Assembly: GCF_004804335.1 (NCBI RefSeq)
Contig: NZ_SRXY01000006.1
Span: 265,434 to 329,433, forward strand
Length of the DNA stretch: 64,000 nt
Reading direction: 5' to 3'
Source: Pacificoceanicola onchidii
GTDB taxonomy: Bacteria; Pseudomonadota; Alphaproteobacteria; Rhodobacterales; Rhodobacteraceae
The notes under the pieces were generated by a model. It ran no database searches and was not told where the DNA came from. It saw only the letters and a list, made by a program, of their open reading frames with translations. The translations under genes were made by a program, and so were the position numbers. Shown in pieces: positions 15,596 to 24,202 of the stretch; position 1 is the first letter of the stretch, and each line of letters starts with the position of its first letter.

Positions 15596-15703
15596 CCCTC
15601 CATGATCTGCAGATCGGAGGGGGAATCAACCCCTGCAGAATATTTGGCAGCATGGTGGCCCGGAGGACGGTTCCATGTTTGTCTGGTCAACAGGGAGGAT
15701 CCA

Positions 15704-16792
15704 ATGACCGTTACCCGATTCACACGCCGCGCCGCCTTGGCTATCGCAGCATCCGCCGCCATCGCGGCCCCCGCCAGTGCCGAGGTCGACTTCTCCGGCA
15801 AGACAATTGAATGGGTGATCCCGTTCTCCGAGACCGGCGGTTCGGCCAAATGGGCCAACTTCTTTGCTCCGCTTCTGTCCGAAGAATTGCCCGGCAACCC
15901 GACCGTTGTCGTGAAGTTCATGCCGGGCGCAGGCTCCACCAAGGGCGCAAACTGGTTCCAGAACCAGACCCACGAGGACGGCACGCTGCTGTTCGGCTCG
16001 TCCGGCTCGACCCAGTTCCCCTACTTGCTGGGTGATCCGCGCGTGCGTTACGAGTACAAGGACTGGAACGCGGTCATGGCTTCCGGCACCGGCGGTGTGG
16101 CCTATCTGAACGCCGAGGACGGCGCGAAGTTTGACGGCTCCGCGAACATGCTCAAGGACACCGATTTCATCTACGGCTCGCAGGGCGCAACCCGCCTTGA
16201 CCTCGTGCCGCTGCTGGCCTGGAAAATGCTTGGCATGAACGTCGAGCCGGTCTTTGGCATCAAGGGCCGCGGCGATGGCCGCCTGATGTTCGAACGCGGC
16301 GAAGCCAACATCGACTACCAGACTTCCTCCGGCTACCTCAAAGGCTCCGCCGAGATGGTCGAGGCTGGTCAGGCCGTGGCGATGATGACCTGGGGTGCGC
16401 TCGACGCCGATGGTAACATCGTGCGGGACCCGACCTTCCCGGACATCCCGACCTTCAAGGAAGTCTGCGACGCCACCGATGGCTGCGAAACTTCCGGTGA
16501 GGCATGGGATGCGTGGAAAGCCTTCTTCATCTCCGGCTTCCCGGTGCAGAAGCTCGCCTTCCTGCCTGCCGGCACGCCGCAGGACGTGATCGACACCTAC
16601 ACTGCTGCCTTTGAGGCCGTGGTGGCGCGCCCTGACTTCGGTGACATCTCTGCCGCGCGCGTTGGCAAGTACCAGGTGTTCACCGGCGCAGGCGCACAGG
16701 ATGCGCTCGGCACCGCGACCTCGGTTCCGGATGAGGCCAAGGCCTATGTCACCAACTGGCTTGGTGAAGCCTACGGCGTGACGCTCAAGTAA
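15704..16792 (+). CDS. tctC: TTT transporter 1 solute-binding protein (TctC-like)
   Basis: 362 residues. N-terminal signal peptide with RFTRRAALAIAASAAIAAP and cleavage around ASA-EV; the paired Arg leaves Tat export possible. The mature protein begins VDFSGKTIEWVIPFSETGG, matching the TctC beta-strand and ligand loop, with VVVKFMPGAGSTKGANWF as the second half of the site. Captures a carboxylate in the periplasm for the TctA/B membrane unit. GGGAGG ribosome site at 15693-15698. A GC-rich hairpin separates it from tctA, which probably keeps binding-protein levels high. Confidence 0.92.
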   Translation: MTVTRFTRRAALAIAASAAIAAPASAEVDFSGKTIEWVIPFSETGGSAKWANFFAPLLSEELPGNPTVVVKFMPGAGSTKGANWFQNQTHEDGTLLFGSSGSTQFPYLLGDPRVRYEYKDWNAVMASGTGGVAYLNAEDGAKFDGSANMLKDTDFIYGSQGATRLDLVPLLAWKMLGMNVEPVFGIKGRGDGRLMFERGEANIDYQTSSGYLKGSAEMVEAGQAVAMMTWGALDADGNIVRDPTFPDIPTFKEVCDATDGCETSGEAWDAWKAFFISGFPVQKLAFLPAGTPQDVIDTYTAAFEAVVARPDFGDISAARVGKYQVFTGAGAQDALGTATSVPDEAKAYVTNWLGEAYGVTLK

Positions 16793-16809
16793 GCGACCAC
16801 CCGATTTCG

Positions 16810-16845
16810 CGCAGGGGCCAGCCCACAAGGCGGCCGGCCCCTGCG
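16810..16845 (+). terminator. Intercistronic GC-rich hairpin after tctC
   Basis: CGCAGGGGCC (16810-16819) and GGCCCCTGCG (16836-16845) form a perfect 10-bp stem with a 16-nt loop and only a weak pyrimidine tail (CCCCTCTTTCC). It probably acts as a partial terminator or mRNA stabiliser between the binding protein and the membrane component. Confidence 0.55.
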
Positions 16846-16889
16846 CCCCTCTTTCCTCACATTTTCTGAAGACATGAAAGGCGGCTCCC

Positions 16890-18920
16890 ATGGAGGCTTT
16901 CGCCACAGCTCTTCCTGCGCTTGGCGAAGCGTGGGCCCTTATCCTGCAACCTATCGTTCTGGGCTACCTTGTCCTTGGCGTCGTGATGGGCCTGGCCGTT
17001 GGGGTCTTCCCCGGCCTGGGCGGCATCGCGGGGCTTTCCCTGCTTCTGCCCTTCATGTTCGGCATGGACCCGATCCTCGGCCTTGCCCTGATGATCGGCA
17101 TGGTGGCCGTGGTTCCCACATCGGACACCTTTGCCAGTGTGCTCATGGGGATACCCGGATCATCCGCGTCACAGGCCACGGTGCTTGACGGCTTTCCCAT
17201 GGCCAAGAAAGGCGAGGCGGCGCGCGCGCTGTCCGCAGCCTTTTCCAGCTCGCTCTTCGGCGGGCTTGTGGGCGCGACTTTCCTGACCCTGTTCATCCTG
17301 GTGGCGCGGCCCATCGTGCTGGCCTTTGGCCTGCCGGAAATGCTGATGATCACGGTTCTGGGCCTGTCCATGGTCGCCGTGCTGGCCGGGCGCTTTGCGC
17401 TCAAGGGGCTGGCTGCGGCGGGCCTTGGCATCATGATCGGCACCATCGGCGAGGCGGACGCGGGCGGCAGCCTGCGCATGGCCTCTTATGACATCCCCTA
17501 CCTGACGGACGGGCTGAAGCTGGTGATCGTTGGTCTTGGCATCTTTGCCGTGCCCGAGATCGTCTCGCTGCTGCGACAGGACCGCTCCATCGCCAAAGGT
17601 GCCAGCCTCGGCGCAGGCTGGCTTGACGGGGTGCGCGACTGGTTCGCCAACATCTGGCTTTCGGTGCGCTGCTCCATCATCGGGGTGGTTGTGGGCGTCA
17701 TCCCCGGCCTTGGCGGCTCGGTTGTCGACTGGATCGCCTACGGCCACAGCGTACAGACCACCAAAGACAAGTCGAACTTCGGCAAAGGCGAAGTGCGCGG
17801 CGTGATCGGGCCGGAAAGCTCGAACAACGCCAAGGAAGGCGGCGGGCTTGTCCCCACCCTGCTCTTCGGCATTCCCGGCTCCGGTTCCATGGCGATCTTC
17901 ATCGGTGCGGTGGCCCTTCTCGGCTCCGGCAACATCGAAGTTGGCCCGGGCATGCTCAAGAACAACCTCGACATCACCTATTCCATCGTCTGGCTTCTGG
18001 CGCTGGCGAATGTCGTGGGCACCGTCCTGTGCATCGCGGCCTCTGGCGGCATTGCCAAGCTGACCACCATCCGCTTCACCTACCTCGCGCCGTTCCTGTT
18101 CATGCTGATCAGCTTTGCGGCTTTCCAGTCCGGTCAGAACTTCGAAGACCTGCTGGCGCTGTTTGCGATTGGCCTGATCGGCATCTTCCTGCGCCGGTTC
18201 GACTGGTCACGACCGGCCTTCCTGATCGGCTTCGTGTTGTCCAACCCGGTCGAGAAGTTCACCAACCAGGCGTTCCAGATCGCGTCCTTCCGCTTCCGCA
18301 AGAGCTTTGAGGAAGGCATGGACTACATCTTCAGCCCGATTGTCATCGTGCTGATCCTGATCACGATCGTTTCGGTGGTGCTTGGCATCCGTCAGGCCAA
18401 GTCGATCATGGCCGAAGGTGAGGTCAACTCCGGAGCCAAGCGCGCGCCGCTGGTCTTCCTGCTGGTCATCGCGGGTTACTTTGTCATCGCGCTGACCAAC
18501 GCGGCGCTGATCCCGAACTACAACATGACCGACAAGATCATCCCGCTGGTCATCGGTGGCTTTGCCCTGACATGCTGTCTCATCCTGCTTGTGCAGATGA
18601 TCCGCCGCCCCGAGGGTGACGCCATCTTCGCCGACAAGGAAGTGGCCGGTGATGACGCCGACGCGCCTTACGGGCTGTGGAGCACGCTGGCGTGGTTCGC
18701 AGGGCTGATCGCGGCCACCTGGGTGGTGGGCTTCATCCTCGCGTTGGTGGGCTTCCTGGTCTCCTTCCTGCGGGTGCGGGCCGGGGCAAGCTGGGGTCTG
18801 ACCCTGCTGCTCACAGCCTGCGGCATCGGCTTCATGTGCCTGATGGCGGGTGTGCTGAACCGCGACTTCCCGCCGGGTCTGCTGCAGGGTGCTGTTGATC
18901 TGCCCTGGCCGCTGAAATGA
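16890..18920 (+). CDS. tctA: TTT transporter 1 membrane protein, TctA with C-terminal TctB-like domain
   Basis: 676 residues, about 170 more than a standalone TctA. Residues 1-505 are TctA: MGLAVGVFPGLGGIAGLSLLLP, GIPGSSASQATVLDGFPMA, VGVIPGLGGSVVDWIAYGHS and PTLLFGIPGSGSMAIFIGA. Residues about 515-676 hold four further helices (FLLVIAGYFVIALTN; IPLVIGGFALTCCLILLVQMI; TLAWFAGLIAATWVVGFILALVGFLV; LLTACGIGFMCLMAGVLNRDFPPG), the layout of TctB. No separate tctB exists here, so one polypeptide appears to supply both membrane subunits. Its stop overlaps the next start (ATGA). Confidence 0.9.
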   Translation: MEAFATALPALGEAWALILQPIVLGYLVLGVVMGLAVGVFPGLGGIAGLSLLLPFMFGMDPILGLALMIGMVAVVPTSDTFASVLMGIPGSSASQATVLDGFPMAKKGEAARALSAAFSSSLFGGLVGATFLTLFILVARPIVLAFGLPEMLMITVLGLSMVAVLAGRFALKGLAAAGLGIMIGTIGEADAGGSLRMASYDIPYLTDGLKLVIVGLGIFAVPEIVSLLRQDRSIAKGASLGAGWLDGVRDWFANIWLSVRCSIIGVVVGVIPGLGGSVVDWIAYGHSVQTTKDKSNFGKGEVRGVIGPESSNNAKEGGGLVPTLLFGIPGSGSMAIFIGAVALLGSGNIEVGPGMLKNNLDITYSIVWLLALANVVGTVLCIAASGGIAKLTTIRFTYLAPFLFMLISFAAFQSGQNFEDLLALFAIGLIGIFLRRFDWSRPAFLIGFVLSNPVEKFTNQAFQIASFRFRKSFEEGMDYIFSPIVIVLILITIVSVVLGIRQAKSIMAEGEVNSGAKRAPLVFLLVIAGYFVIALTNAALIPNYNMTDKIIPLVIGGFALTCCLILLVQMIRRPEGDAIFADKEVAGDDADAPYGLWSTLAWFAGLIAATWVVGFILALVGFLVSFLRVRAGASWGLTLLLTACGIGFMCLMAGVLNRDFPPGLLQGAVDLPWPLK

Positions 18921-19978
18921 GCCCCTTGCGCGTCCTCTGCCTGCCCGGTGATGGCATCGGGCCGGAGATCAGCGGAGCGACACTGACCGTCTTGCGGCAG
19001 GTCGCCCCGCTGATGACCCGGCCTCTGGCGCTCGACACCCAGGAGATCGGCTTTGCCGCTCTGGACGCGCAGGGCACCACAATCCCCGAGGCCGTCGTCA
19101 CGGCGGCCAAGGCGGCGGATGGGGTCATCCTTGGCCCTGTTTCGCACAATGCCTATCCGCCTGCCTCCGAAGGCGGGCGGAACCCCTCCGGCGTGCTGCG
19201 TGTTGCGCTGGACCTTTATGCCAATATCCGGCCCGCGCGCTGTTACGACGGGCTGGAGGCACCAACCCGCAGGCCCTTTGACCTCGTGGTCGCCCGCGAG
19301 AACCTCGAAGGGTTCTACGCCGACCGCAACATGCATGAAGGCGGCGGCGAGTTCGCCCCCGTGCCCGGCGTCGCTCTGGCCATGCGCAAGATCACCGAAG
19401 CCGGATCACGCCGCATCGCCGAGGCCGCCTTTGCACTGGCCGCCCAGCGCCGAGGCCGGGTCACCGCCATTCACAAGGCAAACGTGATGCGCCTGACCGA
19501 TGGGCTGTTCCTCCAGGTCTGCCGCGAGATCGCCAGCGCGCATCCCGATATCGTCTATGACGAACTGCTGGTCGATGCCGCCGCGGCGCATCTCGTGCGC
19601 CACCCTGACCAATTCGACGTGCTGCTCTGCACCAACATGTTCGGCGATATCCTTTCTGACCTTGCCTCGGAGCTGTCCGGCGGGCTGGGGCTGGCCGGAT
19701 CGCTGAACCTTGGCGAGACCCATGCGCTTGCCCAGGCCCAACATGGCTCTGCCCCGAGCATCGCCGGGCAGGACCGCGCCAATCCGACCTCGCTGATCCT
19801 CTCTGCGGCCATGCTGCTGCGTCACCGCGGAGAGCCTCGCGCCGCAGAGGCCATCGAGACCGCCATCACCCGCGCGCTGGCCAGCCCGGAGAGCCGCACC
19901 GCCGATCTTGGCGGCCCGCTTGGAGCCGCCGCCTTCACTGACCTTCTTTGCACCTTCATCGACGAGGCCCACTCATGA
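18917..19978 (+). CDS. Isocitrate/isopropylmalate-type decarboxylating dehydrogenase
   Basis: 353 residues. Family motifs: LPGDGIGPEI, ARENLEGFYADR, the catalytic Lys in AIHKANVMRLTDG, the metal-binding Asp in FGDILSDLASELSGGLGLAGSLNLG. Such enzymes oxidise a 2-hydroxy acid bearing a 3-carboxylate and decarboxylate it with NAD(P). The sequence is neither a clear LeuB nor Icd; the TTT operon context suggests a tartrate-, homoisocitrate- or substituted-malate-like substrate. Coupled by 4-nt overlaps on both sides. Confidence 0.88.
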   Translation: MSPLRVLCLPGDGIGPEISGATLTVLRQVAPLMTRPLALDTQEIGFAALDAQGTTIPEAVVTAAKAADGVILGPVSHNAYPPASEGGRNPSGVLRVALDLYANIRPARCYDGLEAPTRRPFDLVVARENLEGFYADRNMHEGGGEFAPVPGVALAMRKITEAGSRRIAEAAFALAAQRRGRVTAIHKANVMRLTDGLFLQVCREIASAHPDIVYDELLVDAAAAHLVRHPDQFDVLLCTNMFGDILSDLASELSGGLGLAGSLNLGETHALAQAQHGSAPSIAGQDRANPTSLILSAAMLLRHRGEPRAAEAIETAITRALASPESRTADLGGPLGAAAFTDLLCTFIDEAHS

Positions 19979-21072
19979 GCCAATCCGCTATTCCCTTTGT
20001 CTTCATGCGCGGTGGCACCTCGCGCGGCCCGTACTTCCAGCGCGCTGATCTGCCCGAGGATCTTGATACGCTGGCCGAAGTGCTGATCGCAGCGGTGGGC
20101 TCCGGCCACGCGCTGAACATCGACGGCATCGGCGGCGGCGCGGCGGTGACCACCAAGGTTGCCATGCTGTCCCGCTCCGACGATGACTGGGCCGATATCG
20201 ACTATTTCTTTGCACAGGTTTCGGTCGAGGACAGGCTGGTCGATTTCAAGCCGACCTGCGGCAATATCCTCTCCGGGGTCGGCCCTGCCGCCATCGAGAT
20301 GGGCCTGATCGAGCCGAAGGGCGACGAGACCGAAATCCGCATCCACGCGGTCAACACCGGCGCACGGGTCATTGCGCGGCTTCAGACGCCGGGCGGCCAG
20401 CTGACCTATGACGGCGACACAGAAATCGCCGGTGTTCCCGGCAACTCTGCCGCGATCCAGCTGACCTTTATGGGGGTTGTCGGCTCGTCCACGGGGGCGT
20501 TCCTGCCGACGGACAACCTGCGGGACGAGATCGACGGCATCGAAGTCACGTGCATGGACGTCGCCATGCCTGTGGTCATCGCCCGCGCCTCGGATTTTGG
20601 CCTGACCGGGTACGAAAGCGCCGCTGAACTGGACGACAACAGCGCCTTTTTTGATCGGATGGAAGCGATCCGCATCGAGGCAGGCAAGCGCATGGGCATG
20701 GGCGACGTAAGCAAGTCCGTCACTCCGAAGTTTGGCCTTCTGGCCCCGGCAAATGCCGGCGGCACCATCGCCGCGCGTTACTTCATGCCCTGGAAGACCC
20801 ATCCGACCATGGCCGTGACCGGTGCGCAGTGCCTTGCATCCTGCGCCCTGACACCCGGCTCTGTGGCCGATGGCTTGCTGGAGCGTCCTGACGCCTCCCC
20901 GGCCAATGTCGTTCTGGAACACGCCTCCGGCACAATCGACGTGCTGGTGGATTTCACCGCCAACAACAATTTCGCCCTGAATGCCGCCGGTCTCGTGCGC
21001 ACCGCGCGCAAGCTGGCTGACGGCAACGTCTATGTCCCCGCCCGGATCTGGGCCGGAAAGGAGATCGCATGA
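19975..21072 (+). CDS. PrpF-family isomerase (4-oxalomesaconate tautomerase-like)
   Basis: 365 residues. N-terminal FMRGGTSRGPYF motif of PrpF/GalD proteins, a diaminopimelate-epimerase-like double-domain fold; most relatives read RGGTSKG, so the Lys is Arg here. Also HALNIDGIGGGAAVTTKVAM and CGNILSGVGPAAIEMGLI. Relatives isomerise cis/trans double bonds or tautomers of tricarboxylates (trans-2-methylaconitate, 4-oxalomesaconate). With a decarboxylating dehydrogenase and a TTT transporter it points to catabolism of an aconitate-like acid. Start at 19975 is inside the ATGA overlap. Confidence 0.9.
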   Translation: MSQSAIPFVFMRGGTSRGPYFQRADLPEDLDTLAEVLIAAVGSGHALNIDGIGGGAAVTTKVAMLSRSDDDWADIDYFFAQVSVEDRLVDFKPTCGNILSGVGPAAIEMGLIEPKGDETEIRIHAVNTGARVIARLQTPGGQLTYDGDTEIAGVPGNSAAIQLTFMGVVGSSTGAFLPTDNLRDEIDGIEVTCMDVAMPVVIARASDFGLTGYESAAELDDNSAFFDRMEAIRIEAGKRMGMGDVSKSVTPKFGLLAPANAGGTIAARYFMPWKTHPTMAVTGAQCLASCALTPGSVADGLLERPDASPANVVLEHASGTIDVLVDFTANNNFALNAAGLVRTARKLADGNVYVPARIWAGKEIA

Positions 21073-21887
21073 GCGTTCACAACATACTCGTCGCTTTCAA
21101 CGGCGCGGACAGCGCGGTGGACGCGTTGAAATACGCCGCCTCCATGGCCGGAGACCAAGCCCACGTCACGGCACTTCTGGCCCATTCCACGCATGAGGTT
21201 GTCAACAGCCGCGCCGCCTGGGTTCCGGCCAAGGCGCGCGAGATCATTGCGCAGGCCAATGAAGACATCCTTGGCGAGGTCGAAACCCGGTTCGAGGCGC
21301 TGCGCGGCACGCTTGGTCTTGGCGAGCGGTTGCATTTCCGGCGCGTGGCTGGCCGGGTGGACACCGTCCTTGCCGAAGCCGCCCGCAGCTATGACATGCT
21401 GATCATCGGTCAGGACACGTCCGAGGCGGTGGATGATCACGTCAGCCTGCATCCCGACAGGATCTCCCTGCTCAGCGGCCGCCCGATCCTCGTGGTTCCG
21501 CACGGCTATGATACCGAGGCGCGCCATACCCATGCCGCTTTGGTCTGGGACGGCAGCCGGGCTGCGGCGCGCGCGCTGTCCGACAGTCTCGGCCTCCTAG
21601 AAGAGCAAGGGCGCGTCACCGTGCTGACCCTGACCGAGGACACCTCATCGGATCAGATTGCCCCGGTGATGGAACACCTGCAACGCCATGATGTCAAAGC
21701 GGAACACCGCGCGCTCGATCCCACCCCCGGCCCCGCGCGGGCGCTCTTGAGCTGGTGCAAGGACACAGACCCCTGCATGCTGCTGATGGGCGCTCATGAG
21801 CATTCCAAATTCCGCGAGGATTTCCTTGGCGGCATCACAACCCGCGTCCTGCGCGACGCGCCCACCCCCGTCCTTCTCTCTCACTAA
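21069..21887 (+). CDS. Universal stress protein (tandem UspA-like)
   Basis: 272 residues, about twice a single Usp domain. First half starts ILVAFNGADSAVDALKYAASMA and ends SGRPILVVPHG; second half starts ALVWDGSRAAARALSDSLGLL and ends LLMGAHEHSKFREDFLGGITTRVLRDAPTPVLLSH. The second half retains a GxxxxR-like glycine pattern near SKFREDFLGG, so ATP binding is possible there only. Lying inside a catabolic operon (ATGA overlap with the isomerase) it probably buffers the metabolic shift; function otherwise unknown. Confidence 0.85.
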   Translation: MSVHNILVAFNGADSAVDALKYAASMAGDQAHVTALLAHSTHEVVNSRAAWVPAKAREIIAQANEDILGEVETRFEALRGTLGLGERLHFRRVAGRVDTVLAEAARSYDMLIIGQDTSEAVDDHVSLHPDRISLLSGRPILVVPHGYDTEARHTHAALVWDGSRAAARALSDSLGLLEEQGRVTVLTLTEDTSSDQIAPVMEHLQRHDVKAEHRALDPTPGPARALLSWCKDTDPCMLLMGAHEHSKFREDFLGGITTRVLRDAPTPVLLSH

Positions 21888-21908
21888 CGCTCAAACGGAC
21901 CACCTGAC

Positions 21909-22100
21909 ATGACCTCCTACGAAGCCCACGAACAGCTCAACGCTGCCATTGCAACCCTGCGACAGGTTCGCGACACTCTGGGCAAAGAGCTTTGCCCGAC
22001 CAAAGGCCAACTGGACATGAAGAACCCGGAAATTCAACGCCTGTCCAACCTGCACGACCGCGCCGCCATGGCGATTTCCGCCTGGCACAAGGGGGTTTGA
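21909..22100 (+). CDS. 63-residue protein of unknown function
   Basis: Short soluble protein, mostly helical: an N-terminal amphipathic helix (YEAHEQLNAAIATLRQVRDTL), a CPTKGQ turn, then a second helix (NPEIQRLSNLHDRAAMAISAW). It starts 21 nt after the Usp stop and its TGA directly abuts the ATG of the next gene, so it looks like a real coupled cistron rather than chance. No family recognised. It might be a small partner subunit of a neighbouring enzyme, but nothing in the sequence shows this. Confidence 0.6.
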   Translation: MTSYEAHEQLNAAIATLRQVRDTLGKELCPTKGQLDMKNPEIQRLSNLHDRAAMAISAWHKGV

Positions 22101-23078
22101 ATGCGCGTCCACATCCTTGACGATTGGTTCGACACGCTGCGCGGCCTGCCCTGTTTTTCCAAGCTGGATGGGCACGACGTCACCGTCTGGACCGATCACA
22201 CCGAGGATGTGGATCAACTGGCACACCGTCTGAAAGACGCCGACGCGCTGATCCTGTTTCGCGAGCGCACGGCGGTGACCCGCGCCTTGCTGGAACGCTT
22301 GCCCAATCTGCGGCTGATCTCGCAGCGCGGCGTCTATCCGCATGTGGACGTGCCCGCCTGCACCGATCATGGCGTGCTCTTCAGCTCCAAAGTCCCACAA
22401 GGGACGGCCCCGAATTATGCGGCGGCAGAGCTGACTTGGGCGCTGATCATGGCGGCGATGCGCGATCTGCCGGGTCAGATGGCCGCCGCGAAAGCGGGGC
22501 TTTGGCAAACCGGCGTCGGGCGCTCCCTGCGCGGCAAATGCATCGGGCTTTATGGCTATGGCCGGATTGCCAGCGCCGTGGCCGGGTATGCCCGCGCCTT
22601 TGGCATGGAGGTGCAATGGTGGGCGTCCGAAGAGGGCCGCGCGCGCGCCCTTGCGGACGGCGAAACGGTTGCGACCTCCCGTGAGGCCTTCTTTGCCAGC
22701 TCCGACATCGTTTCGCTGCACCTGCGTCTGAAACCTGAAACGCGCGGGATCATCACGGCTGAGGACCTCGGTCACATGAAAACGGACGCTGTACTGGTCA
22801 ACACCGCGCGCGCCGGGTTGATTGCGCCGGGGGTTCTGCTTGAGGCCTTGAACGCAGGAAGGCCGGGACAAGCGGCGCTGGATGTCTTTGACAGCGAGCC
22901 GCTGACCGATCCGGCGGACCCGTTGCTCGCCCACCCGAACGTGATCGCAACACCCCATATCGGGTTTGTCACCACCGACGAATTCGACAAACAATTCGGA
23001 GACATCTTTGATCAGATCGCCGCCTTTGCAGCCGGTGCGCCGATCCACATGATCAACCCCGAAGTCTGGGACGGCTGA
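22101..23078 (+). CDS. D-isomer-specific 2-hydroxyacid dehydrogenase
   Basis: 325 residues. Rossmann motif GLYGYGRIASAVAGYARAFGMEV at about 145-170 for NAD(H), then catalytic residues Arg in VNTARAGLIAPGVLLEAL, Glu in DVFDSEPLTDPADPLL and His in ATPHIGFVTTD. N-terminal catalytic half begins MRVHILDDWFDTL. Family members interconvert 2-keto and D-2-hydroxy acids. Last gene of the TTT-1 catabolic operon, so it likely reduces or oxidises the same carboxylate skeleton. Start immediately follows the preceding stop. Confidence 0.92.
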   Translation: MRVHILDDWFDTLRGLPCFSKLDGHDVTVWTDHTEDVDQLAHRLKDADALILFRERTAVTRALLERLPNLRLISQRGVYPHVDVPACTDHGVLFSSKVPQGTAPNYAAAELTWALIMAAMRDLPGQMAAAKAGLWQTGVGRSLRGKCIGLYGYGRIASAVAGYARAFGMEVQWWASEEGRARALADGETVATSREAFFASSDIVSLHLRLKPETRGIITAEDLGHMKTDAVLVNTARAGLIAPGVLLEALNAGRPGQAALDVFDSEPLTDPADPLLAHPNVIATPHIGFVTTDEFDKQFGDIFDQIAAFAAGAPIHMINPEVWDG

Positions 23079-23156
23079 TCGCCTCTTTCCAAAGCACCTG
23101 TGCGGCCCTACTGCTTGGGACAAGACACCTCTTGTCGTCCCTCAGCGAGCCGCCCC

Positions 23157-24080
23157 ATGACACCCACGCACAACCAGACCACGCTTGGCATCCTGTTCAT
23201 GCTGGGCTTTTGCATCTTCGCCCCAATGATGGATGCGCTGGCCAAGGCGACACCGCATGAGGTGCCGATCCCGCAGGTGCTTGCCGCGCGCTTCTCCATC
23301 CAAGTTGTCCTGCTCTACCCCGTCGCCCTCTTTCTGGGTCGGGCGCTGTCCCTGTCGCTGCGGGATATGGGCCTGCACCTCGCCCGCGCTGCCGCGCTTC
23401 TGGCCGCGACCGGCTGCTTTTTCACCGCGCTGCGCTTCATGCCCATCGCCGATGCCATCTCCATCTTCTTTGTCGAGCCTTTCATCCTGACGCTGCTCGG
23501 CGCGCTGTTCCTGGGCGAGCCCATTGGCTGGCGCCGGGTGGCCGCCGCCGCCGTGGGCTTTTGCGGGGCGCTTCTGGTGATCCGGCCGAGCTTTTCAGAC
23601 CTTGGCCCCGTGGCGCTCCTGCCGCTTGGCACGGCTTTCCTGTTTGCGATCTACATGCTGATGACCCGAAGCATGAGCCAGCGCGTCGATCCTATCGTAT
23701 TGCAAGCCCACACGGCGCTTGCCGCCACGACGATGATCCTGCCGCCGCTGCTGATCCTTGACGGTTCGGGATCCGCTTACTTCGACCCGGTCTGGCCCGA
23801 AGGACGCGCGGTCTGGACGTTGCTGGGGCTCGGGTTCATCGCGACAATCTCGCACCTGATGCTGACCAAGGCGCTCCGGCTCGCGCCCGCCGGGGTGATT
23901 GCGCCATTGCAATATCTGGAAATCGTCGGGGCTACGGTGATCGGCTTTCTCGCCTTTGGCGACTTTCCCACACCGCTCACATGGGTCGGCATCGCCATCA
24001 TCGTCGCATCGGGCCTCTACATCATTCACCGCGAGCGCCAGTTGGAACGGGAGGTCAACGACCCGCCACCCCCGGTTTGA
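23157..24080 (+). CDS. EamA/DMT-family transporter
   Basis: 307 residues with ten hydrophobic helices arranged as two EamA repeats. The first begins GILFMLGFCIFAPMMDALAKA, the second around VALLPLGTAFLFAIYMLMT. Characteristic ALRFMPIADAISIFFVEPFILTLLGALFLGE and the C-terminal copy PLQYLEIVGATVIGFLAFGDFP. An inner-membrane drug/metabolite carrier; substrate unknown. It has a paralogue 123 bp downstream, suggesting tandem duplication. Confidence 0.9.
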   Translation: MTPTHNQTTLGILFMLGFCIFAPMMDALAKATPHEVPIPQVLAARFSIQVVLLYPVALFLGRALSLSLRDMGLHLARAAALLAATGCFFTALRFMPIADAISIFFVEPFILTLLGALFLGEPIGWRRVAAAAVGFCGALLVIRPSFSDLGPVALLPLGTAFLFAIYMLMTRSMSQRVDPIVLQAHTALAATTMILPPLLILDGSGSAYFDPVWPEGRAVWTLLGLGFIATISHLMLTKALRLAPAGVIAPLQYLEIVGATVIGFLAFGDFPTPLTWVGIAIIVASGLYIIHRERQLEREVNDPPPPV

Positions 24081-24085
24081 CAAGG

Positions 24086-24113
24086 CGTGGCGGGGCACAG
24101 CCCCGCCCTACGG
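24086..24113. repeat. Family B palindromic repeat, copy 1
   Basis: GTGGCGGGGC-acA-GCCCCGCCCTACGG forms a GC-rich hairpin. Similar sequence recurs at 24154, 29496 and 49619, each time between genes. Confidence 0.55.
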
Positions 24114-24153
24114 ACCGCGTCCGCAGACCCGACCCTCCCAAACAGTGCCACCG

Positions 24154-24185
24154 CCGGTAGGGCGGGGTTTTACCCCGCCTCCGGC
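24154..24185. repeat. Family B palindromic repeat, copy 2 (inverted)
   Basis: CCGGTAGGGCGGGGT-TT-TACCCCGCC forms an inverted partner of copy 1 within the same 122-bp gap between the two EamA genes, so a pair of opposed elements flanks the gap as REP-type elements often do. Confidence 0.55.
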
Positions 24186-24202
24186 TGAACTAGGCTCGCA
24201 CC

